Shown piece after piece: positions 26,002 to 35,688 of a DNA stretch of 64,000 nucleotides. The position numbers and the translations under genes were made by a program. Below the pieces are notes generated by a model. It made no database searches, had not been told where the DNA came from, and saw only the letters and a program-made list of their open reading frames with translations. Numbering within the stretch: the stretch's first letter is position 1; each line of letters begins with the position of its first letter. The stretch is taken from the NCBI RefSeq assembly GCF_019670105.1, contig NZ_AP023032.1, forward strand, positions 2,908,972-2,972,971, given 5' to 3'. This DNA comes from Agarivorans albus (GTDB lineage: Bacteria > Pseudomonadota > Gammaproteobacteria > Enterobacterales > Celerinatantimonadaceae).

Positions 26002-27310
26002 CTAAAGCATCTTCCGAATTAGCATTATACTGTTTTGCCAAACTCAATGTTGCTAAAGACAACAGGCTTGTATCAAGAAGCACCCTAATTACCCAAGCAA
26101 TAGCTGCCCCTACGATGCCCCACTGGCCAATAGAAAAATAGAGTAAAGCGACAAAAATCGGCAGCTCAATACAGTGCGCTAACGCAGTAATTTTAGTTTT
26201 ACCGTTAGCGTGTAACCAAGCATATAACATTGCTCCTATCGCATTAAGGTAAACACCCACACACATAATTTGGCCTACCAGAATTGAGCTATCATCAACA
26301 AACTGCCCCACCCATAGTCTTAATAGATAAGGCATTAGCCAAAACAACAAGCCACACACAAAGGCCATACCGATAATTACGATGATTAACCAACGCTTAA
26401 AAACAGCGCTAGCTTGCAGCCTATCAGCCGTAAGCAGCCGACTAATGGTAGGAAAAGCAACTGAACTAATCGCTCCAACCACCACTAAAGATTGAACTGA
26501 CACCTCATAAGGAATCACATAAAGCGTGACCGCTGAAGCCGACAACAAAATGCTTATAAAGAAGCGATCTACCTGAACCAGGAACGGCCCAATAATACTA
26601 CTTAAAGTGACCCAACCGGAAAACGTAAAGAGTTCTCGTACTAGACTAAGCTCAAAAACAAATACCCGCAGCAAGTTAGCTTCATCCATTTGTTTATTAG
26701 CAAAAGCCCGATAAACAAAAAAAGCGGCAAGCCGAGAAACGACCAAGCTAGCAATAAGCAAGCTTAGGTTCTGACTATACATAGAAACAATAAAAGGTAG
26801 GCCGAAATTTGCAGCGCCAAGCAGCATGCGAAGAACACTAATTCCCTTAAAGTTTAGATAAGCCTCGTTAACCCCCTTATAGGTGGCACTTAACGCTTGC
26901 AACGGAATAGCTAATGCAAGTAAAGCAATTGACCATGTAAGTTCTTCATTAGTGACATCTTCGCGTGGAATGTACTCTTGTAAGCCAGCTGCTAAAAAAA
27001 CAACTACAGCAAACAGAGAAATCACACTAAAAATAGAGGTTAAAGTGAGAGCGGTAGATACCAAAGGAGAAATACATTGGTGCTGATTAGCACCAATGTA
27101 GCTTGCTACTTTTTGCGTGACTGCCCTTCCAATCCCTAAATCTAAAATACTGGCATAGCCAATAGCAGCCCAAGCAAGGGCTATAAACCCAAAGCGCTCT
27201 AGGCCAATACTTTCAATTAAATTTGGTATGGAGATCGCGGCGACGAGTAGCGGGAACAGCAACCCAAGCATGTTCCAAAGAATATGAGTAACTTTCACGC
27301 CATTACCCAT
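25991..27310 (-). CDS. wzx: Wzx-like lipid-linked oligosaccharide flippase
   Basis: The 439-residue protein has about twelve to fourteen predicted membrane helices and a MATE/polysaccharide-transport N-terminus (WNMLGLLFPLLVAAISIPNLIESIG, then AWAAIGYASILDLGIGRAVTQ). It should flip the completed lipid-linked unit to the periplasmic face. It is the first gene of the ten-gene minus-strand operon reaching 16774. The operon promoter must lie in 27311-27607. Confidence 0.88.
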   Translation of the reverse strand: MGNGVKVTHILWNMLGLLFPLLVAAISIPNLIESIGLERFGFIALAWAAIGYASILDLGIGRAVTQKVASYIGANQHQCISPLVSTALTLTSIFSVISLFAVVVFLAAGLQEYIPREDVTNEELTWSIALLALAIPLQALSATYKGVNEAYLNFKGISVLRMLLGAANFGLPFIVSMYSQNLSLLIASLVVSRLAAFFVYRAFANKQMDEANLLRVFVFELSLVRELFTFSGWVTLSSIIGPFLVQVDRFFISILLSASAVTLYVIPYEVSVQSLVVVGAISSVAFPTISRLLTADRLQASAVFKRWLIIVIIGMAFVCGLLFWLMPYLLRLWVGQFVDDSSILVGQIMCVGVYLNAIGAMLYAWLHANGKTKITALAHCIELPIFVALLYFSIGQWGIVGAAIAWVIRVLLDTSLLSLATLSLAKQYNANSEDALDVS

Positions 27311-27607
27311 GTTGTTACATATCTAATAACCAATCCTTAGCTTTCTTCAGTATCCATACTGAATGTACTCATTAACAAACAAAACAAAAACTTAATGATT
27401 TCGCAGCACAAATGTACCACTGAACTCGGTTTAGCCCAATATTATGTTTCGGTTATTGCCTAAAAAATACCAAATCGTGAGCTAACATCAATTGAGTAAA
27501 TTAACAGCTTTTCACTTACGCATAGTTTACTATTTAGAAAAGAGATCCCTAGTTACCACTGCGACAAACGCCTGGATAATCGAACGCTATTACACCAAGG
27601 ACGTAAA
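27311..27607. other. Divergent promoter region between wzx and the lipoprotein gene
   Basis: This AT-rich stretch of about 300 bases has no gene. It should carry the promoter of the leftward wzx-pgl operon and that of the rightward glycine-zipper lipoprotein. I could not pick out specific boxes with confidence. Confidence 0.4.
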
Positions 27608-28264
27608 ATGGCTAAAAGCTTACTAAAACAAATTATTCCGAACAAAAAGCTATTACTCAAGCTTGCTTCAGCGAGCTTTCTATCCATTAGCCTTTTTAAC
27701 ACTAGTGGCTGCGCAAATACCGCAGAAGGCGCTGGAACAGGTGCTTTAGCAGGCGCTGCTGGCGGCTTAGTATCGGGATTAATCTGGGGCGGCGATCCTT
27801 TGGAATCGGCAGCGAGAGGCGCAGCGGTAGGTGCAGCATCAGGCGCTGCAGTAGGGGCAGTACAAGATGCTAAACAAAGCTCTGCAAAGGAAGCACCACA
27901 ACAAACTACTGAAAACAGCACCAATCAACTACCAAGCAAAGAACAGCTTGTTGTCGCTATTGGCGAACCAGCTGTTGATGGCATAGTTGCATTGGCTAAG
28001 TGTGATTACTCTAGCGCGTTAAGTAAAGCTAAGTTATCCAAAGCTGCCAGTGAGCTTCATTACCAAGAGGCGGGTGTATGGTTAGAAGCATTAATCTACG
28101 CCGAAACGGGAGATGTTGAAAAACTGAACGCCAGCTATGCCGAAATTATCAAGCTGGACAAACAAGTGAGCAATGTACTTGAAGCTCAAACTGAGCTGTC
28201 AGAAAGCTTAACTAAACTAAAACAGATTAGAGTTGAACACAACCTGCCAGAAAGCTGCTCGTAG
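27608..28264 (+). CDS. Glycine-zipper lipoprotein of unknown function
   Basis: The 218-residue protein has an N-terminal hydrophobic segment ending in a lipobox-like TSGC (about residues 33-36), then a glycine zipper (GAGTGALAGAAGGLVSGLIWGG, then ARGAAVGAASGAAVGAV) of the kind found in small membrane-inserting proteins. The C-terminal 120 residues are helical and soluble, with YSSALSKAKLSKAASELHYQEAG suggesting TPR-like packing. It stands alone, divergent from wzx. A surface or outer-membrane location is likely; its role is unknown. Confidence 0.72.
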   Translation: MAKSLLKQIIPNKKLLLKLASASFLSISLFNTSGCANTAEGAGTGALAGAAGGLVSGLIWGGDPLESAARGAAVGAASGAAVGAVQDAKQSSAKEAPQQTTENSTNQLPSKEQLVVAIGEPAVDGIVALAKCDYSSALSKAKLSKAASELHYQEAGVWLEALIYAETGDVEKLNASYAEIIKLDKQVSNVLEAQTELSESLTKLKQIRVEHNLPESCS

Positions 28265-28370
28265 TTTCAACAGGTACTTTAACAAGCTGAAAAAATAGCT
28301 CTAAAAAGAATAACGATGAAGCTAGCTCTTAAAGTCTAACGCTAACTATAAACAAGAAAGCAGTCGAAGA

Positions 28371-28649
28371 TTAAGTTCGATAAAGCACTTTAACCACATG
28401 CCAACCGTGCTTAGTTTTTACTAGGTGCGGCACAAGTATTTCGCCACTAAAGCATACCTTGTCAAACTGCGGCACCATTTGTCCGCGCCGAAACTCACCT
28501 AAATCACCGCCCCGTTTTCCAGAGGGACATTTAGAATGCTTTTTGGCTAAGGTTTGAAACTTCGCGCCTTTTTTAAGCTGAGCCATAATGTCCTCAGCTT
28601 GTTCCTTATGCTTAACCAAAACATGAAGCGCTGCTGCGGTTCTTGCCAT
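28371..28649 (-). CDS. ppiC: Parvulin-type peptidyl-prolyl isomerase PpiC
   Basis: The 92-residue single-domain parvulin has [52 protein letters not shown] and C-terminal [12 protein letters not shown], which match E. coli PpiC throughout. It catalyses cis-trans isomerisation of prolyl bonds in the cytoplasm. It is monocistronic and unrelated to the flanking glycan genes. Confidence 0.95.
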   Translation of the reverse strand: MARTAAALHVLVKHKEQAEDIMAQLKKGAKFQTLAKKHSKCPSGKRGGDLGEFRRGQMVPQFDKVCFSGEILVPHLVKTKHGWHVVKVLYRT

Positions 28650-28705
28650 AATTACTCCGAAAAAAGATTATAATCTACGTCACCCGCAGTTGAGTCAAAC
28701 TAGAA

Positions 28706-28733
28706 CAAAAAAGCCAAGGCTAATACCCTGGCT
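28706..28733 (-). terminator. Terminator after ugd
   Basis: On the minus strand GCCAGGG pairs with CCTTGGC (one mismatch) around a six-base loop, followed by TTTTTTG. It lies 26 bases beyond the ugd stop. Confidence 0.75.
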
Positions 28734-28758
28734 CAAGCTTCAGAAAAAATCAGTAGAC

Positions 28759-29925
28759 TCAATCACTACCAAACAGATCGCGAGTATACACTTTATCAGC
28801 GATATCTTTGATCTCGTCAACCATTCGATTTGCGATAATTACGTCACACTCTTGTTTAAACGTTTCAAGGTCACGATAAACCTTAGAATGGAAAAACTCT
28901 TCTTCTTCCATCACTGGTTCGTAGATCACCACCTCAATACCTTTAGCCTTTATCCGCTTCATTATTCCCTGAATACTCGAAGCTCTGAAGTTGTCCGAGC
29001 CCGACTTCATGATTAAGCGATACACCCCCACTCGTTTAGGGTTACGCTTTACTATTGATTCAGCAATAAAGTCTTTACGAGTAGTATTTGCATCTACAAT
29101 GGCACCGATAATATTGTTGGGTACGTCTTTATAATTTGCCAACAACTGTTTGGTATCTTTAGGCAGACAGTAGCCACCATAACCAAAAGAAGGGTTGTTA
29201 TAGTGATTACCAATGCGTGGATCTAAGCCTACGCCTTCAATAATATGGCGGCTGTCTAAACCATGGGTTTCGGCGTACGTATCTAACTCGTTAAAATAGG
29301 CCACTCGCAGCGCTAAGTAGGTGTTAGCAAACAGTTTTATTGCTTCTGCCTCGGTAGAGTCTGTTAGCAGTACGTCGATGTTTTCTTTTACGGCACCCTC
29401 TACCAACAAATCGGCAAATACTTGCGCACGTTCAGACTCTTCACCCACCACTATCCGTGAAGGATGTAAGTTATCATGCAAGGCTCGACCTTCACGTAAA
29501 AACTCTGGCGAGAAAATAATGCAATCTACGCAGAGTTTTTCACGTACAGATTTAGTGTATCCGACCGGCACGGTTGATTTAATCACCATCACCGCTTGTG
29601 GGTTTATTTCTAACACATCTCTAATTACCGCTTCTACAGACTTAGTATTAAAATAATTAGTCTCTGGATCGTAATCGGTAGGGGTAGAAATAATTACATA
29701 ATCTGCATCGGCATAAGCCTGCTGCTTATCGAGCGTAGCGGTAAAGTTAAGCGTTTTGTTGGCTAAAAAATCTTCAATCTCAACATCAGCAATCGGCGAA
29801 CGCTTGTTGTTAAGCATGGCTACTTTTTCAGGGACAATATCCACAGCAACCACTTCATGATGCTGTGCTATCAACAAAGAGTTGGACAGGCCTACATAAC
29901 CTGTACCAGCTACTGCTATTTTCAT
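28759..29925 (-). CDS. ugd: UDP-glucose 6-dehydrogenase Ugd
   Basis: The 388-residue enzyme starts [18 protein letters not shown] (NAD-binding GxGxxG) and contains [22 protein letters not shown] and the catalytic-Cys motif [12 protein letters not shown]. It oxidises UDP-glucose twice to UDP-glucuronate, a precursor for acidic polysaccharides. It follows the rmlBACD run with an 81-base gap and may be co-transcribed. Size matches the short bacterial form. Confidence 0.96.
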   Translation of the reverse strand: MKIAVAGTGYVGLSNSLLIAQHHEVVAVDIVPEKVAMLNNKRSPIADVEIEDFLANKTLNFTATLDKQQAYADADYVIISTPTDYDPETNYFNTKSVEAVIRDVLEINPQAVMVIKSTVPVGYTKSVREKLCVDCIIFSPEFLREGRALHDNLHPSRIVVGEESERAQVFADLLVEGAVKENIDVLLTDSTEAEAIKLFANTYLALRVAYFNELDTYAETHGLDSRHIIEGVGLDPRIGNHYNNPSFGYGGYCLPKDTKQLLANYKDVPNNIIGAIVDANTTRKDFIAESIVKRNPKRVGVYRLIMKSGSDNFRASSIQGIMKRIKAKGIEVVIYEPVMEEEEFFHSKVYRDLETFKQECDVIIANRMVDEIKDIADKVYTRDLFGSD

Positions 29926-30006
29926 TAACTCTTCTCTACAAAAGTGGGCATAATAATGTTAGCTATGAATCGTGACACTTTACAGCTTAAAACGTTTATC
30001 ATCCAA

Positions 30007-30882
30007 TTAAAGCTTGGCTACGACGCGAGATAAGGCCCTGCGCCAGTCACTAGCACCCACTCCCCAAGCATCAAACATACTGCCGCAATCCATCACCGAA
30101 TATGCTGGGCGTGGCGCAGGCAGCGGATAGTCTTCGGTCTTAATGGCATTTAGCTTCGCCGCGTTGGCCAACTTGCCTTGGGCTAGCCCTTCGGCCAAAA
30201 TCGCCCGAGTAAACCCATGCCAAGAGGTGGGTAAATCGCCACAATGGTGATAACTGCCCCAGGCAGTTTTACCGCCCTTTATTTGCGCACAACAATGTAA
30301 AATAGCGGCGGCTAAATCCCCTGCATAAGTGGGGCAACCATATTGGTCGGCAATCACGCCAAGCGCTTCTCGCTCGCCACCTAAACGCAGCATGGTTTTC
30401 ACAAAGTTATTGCCATACTCAGAGAATACCCAAGCAGTACGTATAATAATGTGCTCCGCAAGCGCATTGCGCACCGCTTCCTCACCCTGCCACTTGGTCT
30501 CACCATAGACCCCTAAAGGCTTGGCTGGATGAGTAGGTAAATACGGGGTGGAGGCAGTGCCATCAAACACATAATCTGTCGAAACATGGATAGTGGGAAT
30601 GCCAACCTCCCTCGCCGCGTTTGCTAAGTATTCAGGTCCCTTTGCGTTAATCGCAGTGGCCAATTCAATTTCAGTTTGCGCTTTATCAACTGCAGTATGC
30701 GCTGCGGCATTGACAATAATATCTGGCTGGGCATTCCCCACGAATTCGCTAACGGCCTGCTCATTGGTAACATCAAGCTCTTGATAGTCGGTAGCGATAA
30801 TACTAAAAACATCACTATTTGCGGCTAAGTCTTGTAAGCAGGAGCCTAATTGACCGTTTGCGCCAGTTAGCATTATTTTCAT
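30007..30882 (-). CDS. rfbD: dTDP-4-dehydrorhamnose reductase RmlD
   Basis: The 291-residue SDR protein has MLTGANGQLGSCLQDLA, VNAAAHTAVDKA, STDYVFDGT and the catalytic YGETKWQGE. It performs the last step to dTDP-L-rhamnose with NAD(P)H. Its ATG overlaps the rfbC stop codon. It is the fourth gene of the B-A-C-D run on the minus strand. Confidence 0.96.
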   Translation of the reverse strand: MKIMLTGANGQLGSCLQDLAANSDVFSIIATDYQELDVTNEQAVSEFVGNAQPDIIVNAAAHTAVDKAQTEIELATAINAKGPEYLANAAREVGIPTIHVSTDYVFDGTASTPYLPTHPAKPLGVYGETKWQGEEAVRNALAEHIIIRTAWVFSEYGNNFVKTMLRLGGEREALGVIADQYGCPTYAGDLAAAILHCCAQIKGGKTAWGSYHHCGDLPTSWHGFTRAILAEGLAQGKLANAAKLNAIKTEDYPLPAPRPAYSVMDCGSMFDAWGVGASDWRRALSRVVAKL

Positions 30883-31418
30883 CGCGCGAATAACTCCTTT
30901 AAGGCTAAGCCTTGCTTATCTTTGTCTGAGAGCTGCACATCCTTAAGTGGCCACACAATGCCCACTTCACTGTCATCCCAGGCTAAGCAGCCTTCGTCAC
31001 TGGGGTCGTAGTAATCGGTACACTTGTACTCAAAATCGGCCACCTCACTGGTCACCACAAAACCATGGGCTAAGCCTGGCGGGACCCAAAACTGGCGTTT
31101 ATTCTCTTCACTGAGCGTCACCCCTGCCCAACGGCCAAAGGTAGGTGAATCAGGGCGAATATCCACTGCAACATCAAACACGCTGCCGCGTACCACTCGC
31201 ACCAACTTGCCTTGCGGTTTGGTTTTTTGAAAATGTAAGCCGCGCAATACCCCAAGACCAGAGCGAGAGTGATTATCTTGCACAAAGTCTAGGTCAATAT
31301 TTAGTAACGCTTTATAACGCTCAGCTTGAAAGGTCTCTAAAAAAAAGCCACGCTCATCGCCAAACACATTAGGTTCGATGATTTTAACATCACTGATACT
31401 CGTCTCTATTACGTTCAC
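30879..31418 (-). CDS. rfbC: dTDP-4-dehydrorhamnose 3,5-epimerase RmlC
   Basis: The 179-residue cupin has EPNVFGDERGFFLETF, the active-site His in VLRGLHFQ and the WVPPGLAHGF motif. It epimerises C3 and C5 of dTDP-4-keto-6-deoxyglucose. It uses a GTG start with AGGA seven bases upstream. Normal length. Confidence 0.96.
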   Translation of the reverse strand: MNVIETSISDVKIIEPNVFGDERGFFLETFQAERYKALLNIDLDFVQDNHSRSGLGVLRGLHFQKTKPQGKLVRVVRGSVFDVAVDIRPDSPTFGRWAGVTLSEENKRQFWVPPGLAHGFVVTSEVADFEYKCTDYYDPSDEGCLAWDDSEVGIVWPLKDVQLSDKDKQGLALKELFAR

Positions 31419-31437
31419 TCTGCATTCCTTAATCCTA

Positions 31438-32352
31438 TTACTGGTTTAGCGCCGCGCTCTGCTCGTCTAAAAGCCGTTTTAAGTACTGCCCATAGCCTGT
31501 CTTTTTCAGAGCATAGGCTTGAGCTTGCAGTACTTCTTCGCTCAACCACCCTTGGTGAAAAGCAATTTCTTCTAAGCAGGCGACTTTTAAGCCTTGGCGA
31601 TGCTCGATAGTTTGCACGTATTGCCCGGCCTCTAACAGCGAATCATGAGTGCCGGTATCTAACCAGGCAAAGCCGCGCCCAAGCAGCTCAACATTCAGCA
31701 TCCCCTTTTCAAGATACGCCATGTTCACATCGGTAATTTCTAGCTCCCCACGCGCGGAAGGTTGGATAGATTTAGCAATCTCAACTACCTGATTATCATA
31801 AAAATAGAGGCCGGTAACGGCATAATTGGACTTAGGCTGTAGTGGCTTTTCTTCAATACTTAAGGCCTTACCTTGTCCATCAAACTCCACCACCCCAAAA
31901 CGTTCAGGGTCGGTGACGTGATAACCAAATACGGTCGCGCCAGAAGCCTTACTCGTGGCATTTAGCAACTTTTCACTAAAGTGCTGGCCATAAAAAATGT
32001 TGTCGCCTAAAATCAGCGCCACATTATCATCGCCAACAAATTGCTCACCAATAATAAACGCTTGTGCTAAACCATCAGGGCTAGACTGCTCAGCATAGCC
32101 CAATGTTATACCAAATCGGCTACCGTCACCGAGCAACTTTTGGTAATTAGGCAAGTCTTCTGGAGTAGAGATAATTAATATCTCTCTTATCCCTGAGAGC
32201 ATCAGTACCGATAGCGGATAAAAAATCATCGGCTTGTCGTAAATCGGCAATAATTGCTTGGAAGTCCCCATGGTGATGGGGTGTAAGCGGGTGCCGCTAC
32301 CACCGGCTAAGACAATCCCTTTATAGCGTTTAGCATTCTTCGCTGCTTGCAT
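31438..32352 (-). CDS. rfbA: Glucose-1-phosphate thymidylyltransferase RmlA
   Basis: The 304-residue enzyme has the nucleotidyltransferase signature [16 protein letters not shown] and [24 protein letters not shown] and the C-terminal [12 protein letters not shown], all diagnostic of RmlA. It forms dTDP-glucose from dTTP and glucose-1-phosphate. It follows rfbB by 8 bases. The dTDP-glucose made here feeds rhamnose synthesis and probably Fuc4NAc synthesis via wecE at 40-41 kb. Confidence 0.97.
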   Translation of the reverse strand: MQAAKNAKRYKGIVLAGGSGTRLHPITMGTSKQLLPIYDKPMIFYPLSVLMLSGIREILIISTPEDLPNYQKLLGDGSRFGITLGYAEQSSPDGLAQAFIIGEQFVGDDNVALILGDNIFYGQHFSEKLLNATSKASGATVFGYHVTDPERFGVVEFDGQGKALSIEEKPLQPKSNYAVTGLYFYDNQVVEIAKSIQPSARGELEITDVNMAYLEKGMLNVELLGRGFAWLDTGTHDSLLEAGQYVQTIEHRQGLKVACLEEIAFHQGWLSEEVLQAQAYALKKTGYGQYLKRLLDEQSAALNQ

Positions 32353-32360
32353 GTTAACTC

Positions 32361-33437
32361 CTAGCCTAAGCGCTCTAATTGGTAATCACCGTTAAGCACC
32401 GCTTGCCACCATGGCTGATGAGACAAATACCACTCTACTGTTTTGCGAATGCCCGTATCAAAGCTCTCTTCAGGTGTCCACCCTAGTTCATTGGCAATTT
32501 TCGAGGCATCTATCGCGTAGCGTGCATCATGACCGGGGCGGTCTTTAACAAAGGTAATCAAATCTTCAAATTGACAGAGCCCTGCCGCCGTGAGTCTGGC
32601 TTTAGCCTCACTAGGTGCGAGTTCTTCTAACAAGCTGCAAATAGTCCGTACAACGTCAATATTGGTTTTCTCATTATGGCCACCAATGTTGTAGGTCTCA
32701 CCTATTTCACCCGTAGTTACTACCATATATAAAGCACGTGCGTGATCTTCTACAAATAGCCAATCGCGAATTTGCAAACCATCACCGTATACCGGCAAGG
32801 CTTTGGCCTCTAATGCATTTAAAATCACATGCGGGATAAGCTTTTCAGGGAAATGATAAGGCCCATAATTATTTGAGCAATTTGTAATAACCACTGGCAA
32901 ACCATAAGTTCTATGCCAGGCGCGAACTAAATGATCACTGGAAGCTTTAGAGGCGGAATAGGGAGAGCTAGGTGCATAAGGAGTAGTTTCTAAGAACAAA
33001 TCTTCTGTGCCTTCCAAATCCCCATACACTTCATCGGTGGAGATATGGTGGAAACGGAAGTTATCCTTATCCTCGCCTTCTAAGCCACCCCAAAACTCAC
33101 GAGCGGCCTCCAGCAGGTTGTAAGTGCCCACGATATTGGTTTGAATAAACTCACCAGGGCCATCAATTGAGCGGTCTACGTGGCTCTCTGCGGCTAAGTG
33201 CATCACCGCCGTTGGCTTAAATTCAGCGAACGCTTTGGCCATCGCTGTTTTATCGCAGATACTGGCCTGCAAAAATTGATAACGCGGATTAGATGAAACT
33301 TTATCTAAAGAGGCTACATTACCGGCATAGGTCAGCACATCAACATTTAGTACGCCATCGTTAGTATTGTCGATAATATGGCGCACTACGGCGCTGCCTA
33401 TAAAACCGGCGCCGCCGGTGACTAAAATCTTATTCAT
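32361..33437 (-). CDS. rfbB: dTDP-glucose 4,6-dehydratase RmlB
   Basis: The 358-residue SDR enzyme has [37 protein letters not shown] and the catalytic [15 protein letters not shown]. It makes dTDP-4-keto-6-deoxyglucose, the branch-point substrate for rhamnose (RmlC/D) and for the WecE aminotransferase encoded further right. It is the first gene of the rml run; the upstream gap to 34195 should hold its promoter. Confidence 0.97.
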   Translation of the reverse strand: MNKILVTGGAGFIGSAVVRHIIDNTNDGVLNVDVLTYAGNVASLDKVSSNPRYQFLQASICDKTAMAKAFAEFKPTAVMHLAAESHVDRSIDGPGEFIQTNIVGTYNLLEAAREFWGGLEGEDKDNFRFHHISTDEVYGDLEGTEDLFLETTPYAPSSPYSASKASSDHLVRAWHRTYGLPVVITNCSNNYGPYHFPEKLIPHVILNALEAKALPVYGDGLQIRDWLFVEDHARALYMVVTTGEIGETYNIGGHNEKTNIDVVRTICSLLEELAPSEAKARLTAAGLCQFEDLITFVKDRPGHDARYAIDASKIANELGWTPEESFDTGIRKTVEWYLSHQPWWQAVLNGDYQLERLG

Positions 33438-33625
33438 TTAAAAGGTCACTTAACATTGAAAATAAAGAACTATTTGGAAAGTACTGCATAGTAGCAAATC
33501 ATAAGCATTTTGAATCCCTATTTTTAAGCGAAATCTATCCGTTCTCAAAAAACTCTACATAAGAGCACTAAATAGTTACTGGTGATTTTGAACTCTCTCT
33601 TCGTCCATTTAGAATGGTTTAATCA

Positions 33626-33660
33626 ATTTTTGTTCAAGCAGCTCAAGCTTGAACAAAAAT
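33626..33660. repeat. Perfect 14-base inverted repeat
   Basis: ATTTTTGTTCAAGC at 33626-33639 and its exact reverse complement at 33647-33660 flank a seven-base spacer. With T/A ends it can act as a bidirectional terminator, which would suit the end of the leftward second polysaccharide operon. It could also be the end of a lost mobile element. Confidence 0.7.
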
Positions 33661-33732
33661 AGTGCGCGTAGAGCTTTCAATTGACGGGGTCATAATACCG
33701 AGGTTTTACAAACGCTCTTGTGTCATAGTTAA

Positions 33733-33930
33733 AGAAATATACCCGCGGATAGAGCAGATGGCGCTTTAGAGTTATCAGGAAATCCAGCGCTAGCGGCGAA
33801 TGCGCCCCCTCCCGGAATAAAAAATATAGGATACTGGGATGATGGCCACCTACGAACCGTCGCTATGGACGATCCTAAGCATGTTAAACTGAGCCAGCGT
33901 ATGACTGATTTGGGCTACTATCTACGTTAG
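33733..33930 (+). pseudogene. Possible coding relic without a start codon
   Basis: A 66-codon frame lies between TAA at 33730-33732 and TAG at 33928-33930 and has no usable start near its beginning. It encodes a protein-like sequence (GALELSGNPALAANAPPP, then GYWDDGHLRTVAM) ending MTDLGYYLR. I do not recognise a family. It may be the C-terminal end of a deleted gene. Confidence 0.3.
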
Positions 33931-34115
33931 CTATCCGGTACAGCAATGTACCGATTATCTCAGTTGCTTAGCGATAAGTTAAGCTTACACCGCTAGCACA
34001 CTCAAGTAGAAGAAGCCATAGTAGGGTGAAGGCTTTAAACCAGATTTAGCGGGCTAGATATGTCTACACATCACATAGCAGCATAATACACTGCAAACTT
34101 GAGGTTACTGCTTTC

Positions 34116-34146
34116 ACTGCACTGCACTGCACTGCACTGCACTGCA
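34116..34146. repeat. ACTGC pentanucleotide repeat (six copies)
   Basis: Six uninterrupted ACTGC units end in a CTGCAG palindrome. The tract begins about 50 bases beyond the stop of the glycosyltransferase at 34196-34903, in non-coding DNA. Repeats of this kind are prone to slippage. Confidence 0.85.
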
Positions 34147-34195
34147 GTGAATTGATAAACAAGGACCTTTTGTAGTCCTCTTAAGAATATACTTT

Positions 34196-34903
34196 CTAGT
34201 AATTCAGCAATCGAAACAATACTTGTGTACCAAGAAATATCCGATGTCTAATTTTGACTATTAAAGAATTAGTTGATTTTTGTGACGTTGGGGAAGCGTT
34301 ACTAGAATGCCTTCTATAGTATATTAATTTTTCATCTGTAAACTTTACGTTAAACTTAACAGAAGATACAAGACCTATCCACCAATCGTGCATCGGAATG
34401 TTTTTAGGGAAAGGTAAAACACAATCTAAAATTTTTCTATCGAATGCCATACAGCAACCAAGGAATGAGTTTTTATATAGGTTAGAAAAGACACCCACTC
34501 TAAGTCCATTGCTCTCATAAAAGCTATCAGAAATAATTCTAAGCTTATCATCAACAATGTAACAATCCGAAACTACTAGGTTGTATATCTCTAGCTTTGA
34601 CAAAGTCAACTTTACTTTATCTGGAAGCCATACATCATCTTGATCAGAAAGAAAGATATATTCACCTGACGCTTGACTTAACACAAAATCAAAATTACTC
34701 TGCAAGCCTGCTTTGGGGCCATGAAGTAATTTCACCCTAGAATCATTTCTAACAAACGATTCTATTATATTTGTAGTTTCATCGGTTGACCCATCATCTG
34801 ATATTAACAGCTCGTCTTCAAATGTAATCTGCTCTAAAATGCTTACAATTTGTTCTTCAATATACTTCTCGCCATTAAAACTAGTCATACATACACTAAT
34901 CAC
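34196..34903 (-). CDS. Glycosyltransferase family 2
   Basis: The 235-residue GT-A enzyme opens ISVCMTSFNGEKYIEEQIVSIL, has LLISDDGSTDETTNIIES, and LSDQDDVWLPDKV as the metal-binding region, typical of the WfaP/WchA-adjacent family 2 transferases that often carry rhamnosyl or galactosyl roles. It uses a GTG start behind AGGG. It is the last intact gene of the second polysaccharide locus. Its A/T-rich codon use matches the neighbours to 44 kb. Confidence 0.85.
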   Translation of the reverse strand: MISVCMTSFNGEKYIEEQIVSILEQITFEDELLISDDGSTDETTNIIESFVRNDSRVKLLHGPKAGLQSNFDFVLSQASGEYIFLSDQDDVWLPDKVKLTLSKLEIYNLVVSDCYIVDDKLRIISDSFYESNGLRVGVFSNLYKNSFLGCCMAFDRKILDCVLPFPKNIPMHDWWIGLVSSVKFNVKFTDEKLIYYRRHSSNASPTSQKSTNSLIVKIRHRIFLGTQVLFRLLNY

Positions 34904-35688
34904 AATACCCTACCAATCTTTATAACTAAAAATATAAACTATCATTATCCTAGGTAAGTTCAATGGAAAAATCTAGTACCTAACGTGTCCGCCTTAGACA
35001 AACTTAAGGATTGCTAATAGTCCATTCAATACCAATATTGAATTGAACGTATATTGCTCCCCAAAAAGCAATCCAATTTTTCAGAGATAAAGCCATTGGT
35101 TTTTTATAGTGCCCAACCGAGTTATCTTTTTAGTATCTTACTTCTGATTCCAGCCTTATAAAAGTTTTTACTTCGACAGAGGTTAATCAATTCATTACAG
35201 ACTTCACCCAATAGATAAAATTACCATGCATATGCTTAGGGCTAAATATATCCATTACTCTGGCGATTGCGTCAGCTGAAAGAATACCATCGATAAGCTA
35301 GCCGAACATTTGTAAGAATTATAGACAGCCATAACCAAATTCGCAGCGCCTCGCAAGGCCTGACTGTAAATAATCCACACATTCTAACCGAAATTATACC
35401 TGAACAATTTGGGTTAGCTTTGCCTTTCGGAAGAAAACCTTTGAAGGATGGGAAGTACATAAATGGAATAGTTAGTATTAGAATTGTGTTCCGCACATAA
35501 GGCATAGGGCATGAGATAGCACTCAAAGCTATATAAAAGCCGAATAAACATTCACTTTCTACTAGTGAGCTTGCGGTTCTGAAAACTAATGCGCTAACAT
35601 TCCGCCAATCATAACACTAAACAGATTGTACCTATTTCAAAATGAAGGCCATACACGATCACTCTGGTTTAATAATAAGCGGTTCGAC
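34904..35688. other. AT-rich gap with likely decayed coding sequence
   Basis: About 785 bases between a glycosyltransferase and the Wzy-like gene contain no intact gene. A minus-strand frame at 35272-35526 has an implausible Cys/Trp-rich composition, while the plus strand at 35297-35500 encodes a more protein-like relic. A gene may have been lost here. Confidence 0.45.
35297..35500 (+). pseudogene. Possible coding relic on the opposite strand
   Basis: A 68-codon frame, with no Met start and preceded by a stop, encodes a plausible protein tail (TFVRIIDSHNQIRSASQGL, then EQFGLALPFGRKPLKDG) ending GIVSIRIVFRT. I do not recognise its family. It runs against the surrounding operon, which supports a relic of transferred DNA. 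Confidence 0.28.

Larger units (their letters stand above)
33438..34195. other. Intergenic stretch with decayed sequence, a perfect inverted repeat and a pentanucleotide repeat
   Basis: About 760 bases without an intact gene. It contains a 14-base perfect inverted repeat at 33626-33660, a 66-codon open frame without a start codon at 33733-33930, and six copies of ACTGC at 34116-34145. It separates the rml genes from the AT-rich polysaccharide genes and looks like a scar of past exchange. Confidence 0.5.

Noticed and set aside
35272-35526. An 84-codon minus-strand frame in the gap between a glycosyltransferase and the Wzy-like gene
   Set aside because: Composition is rich in Cys, Trp and Met with no domain pattern, and no ribosome site is visible. 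The opposite strand encodes a more plausible relic.
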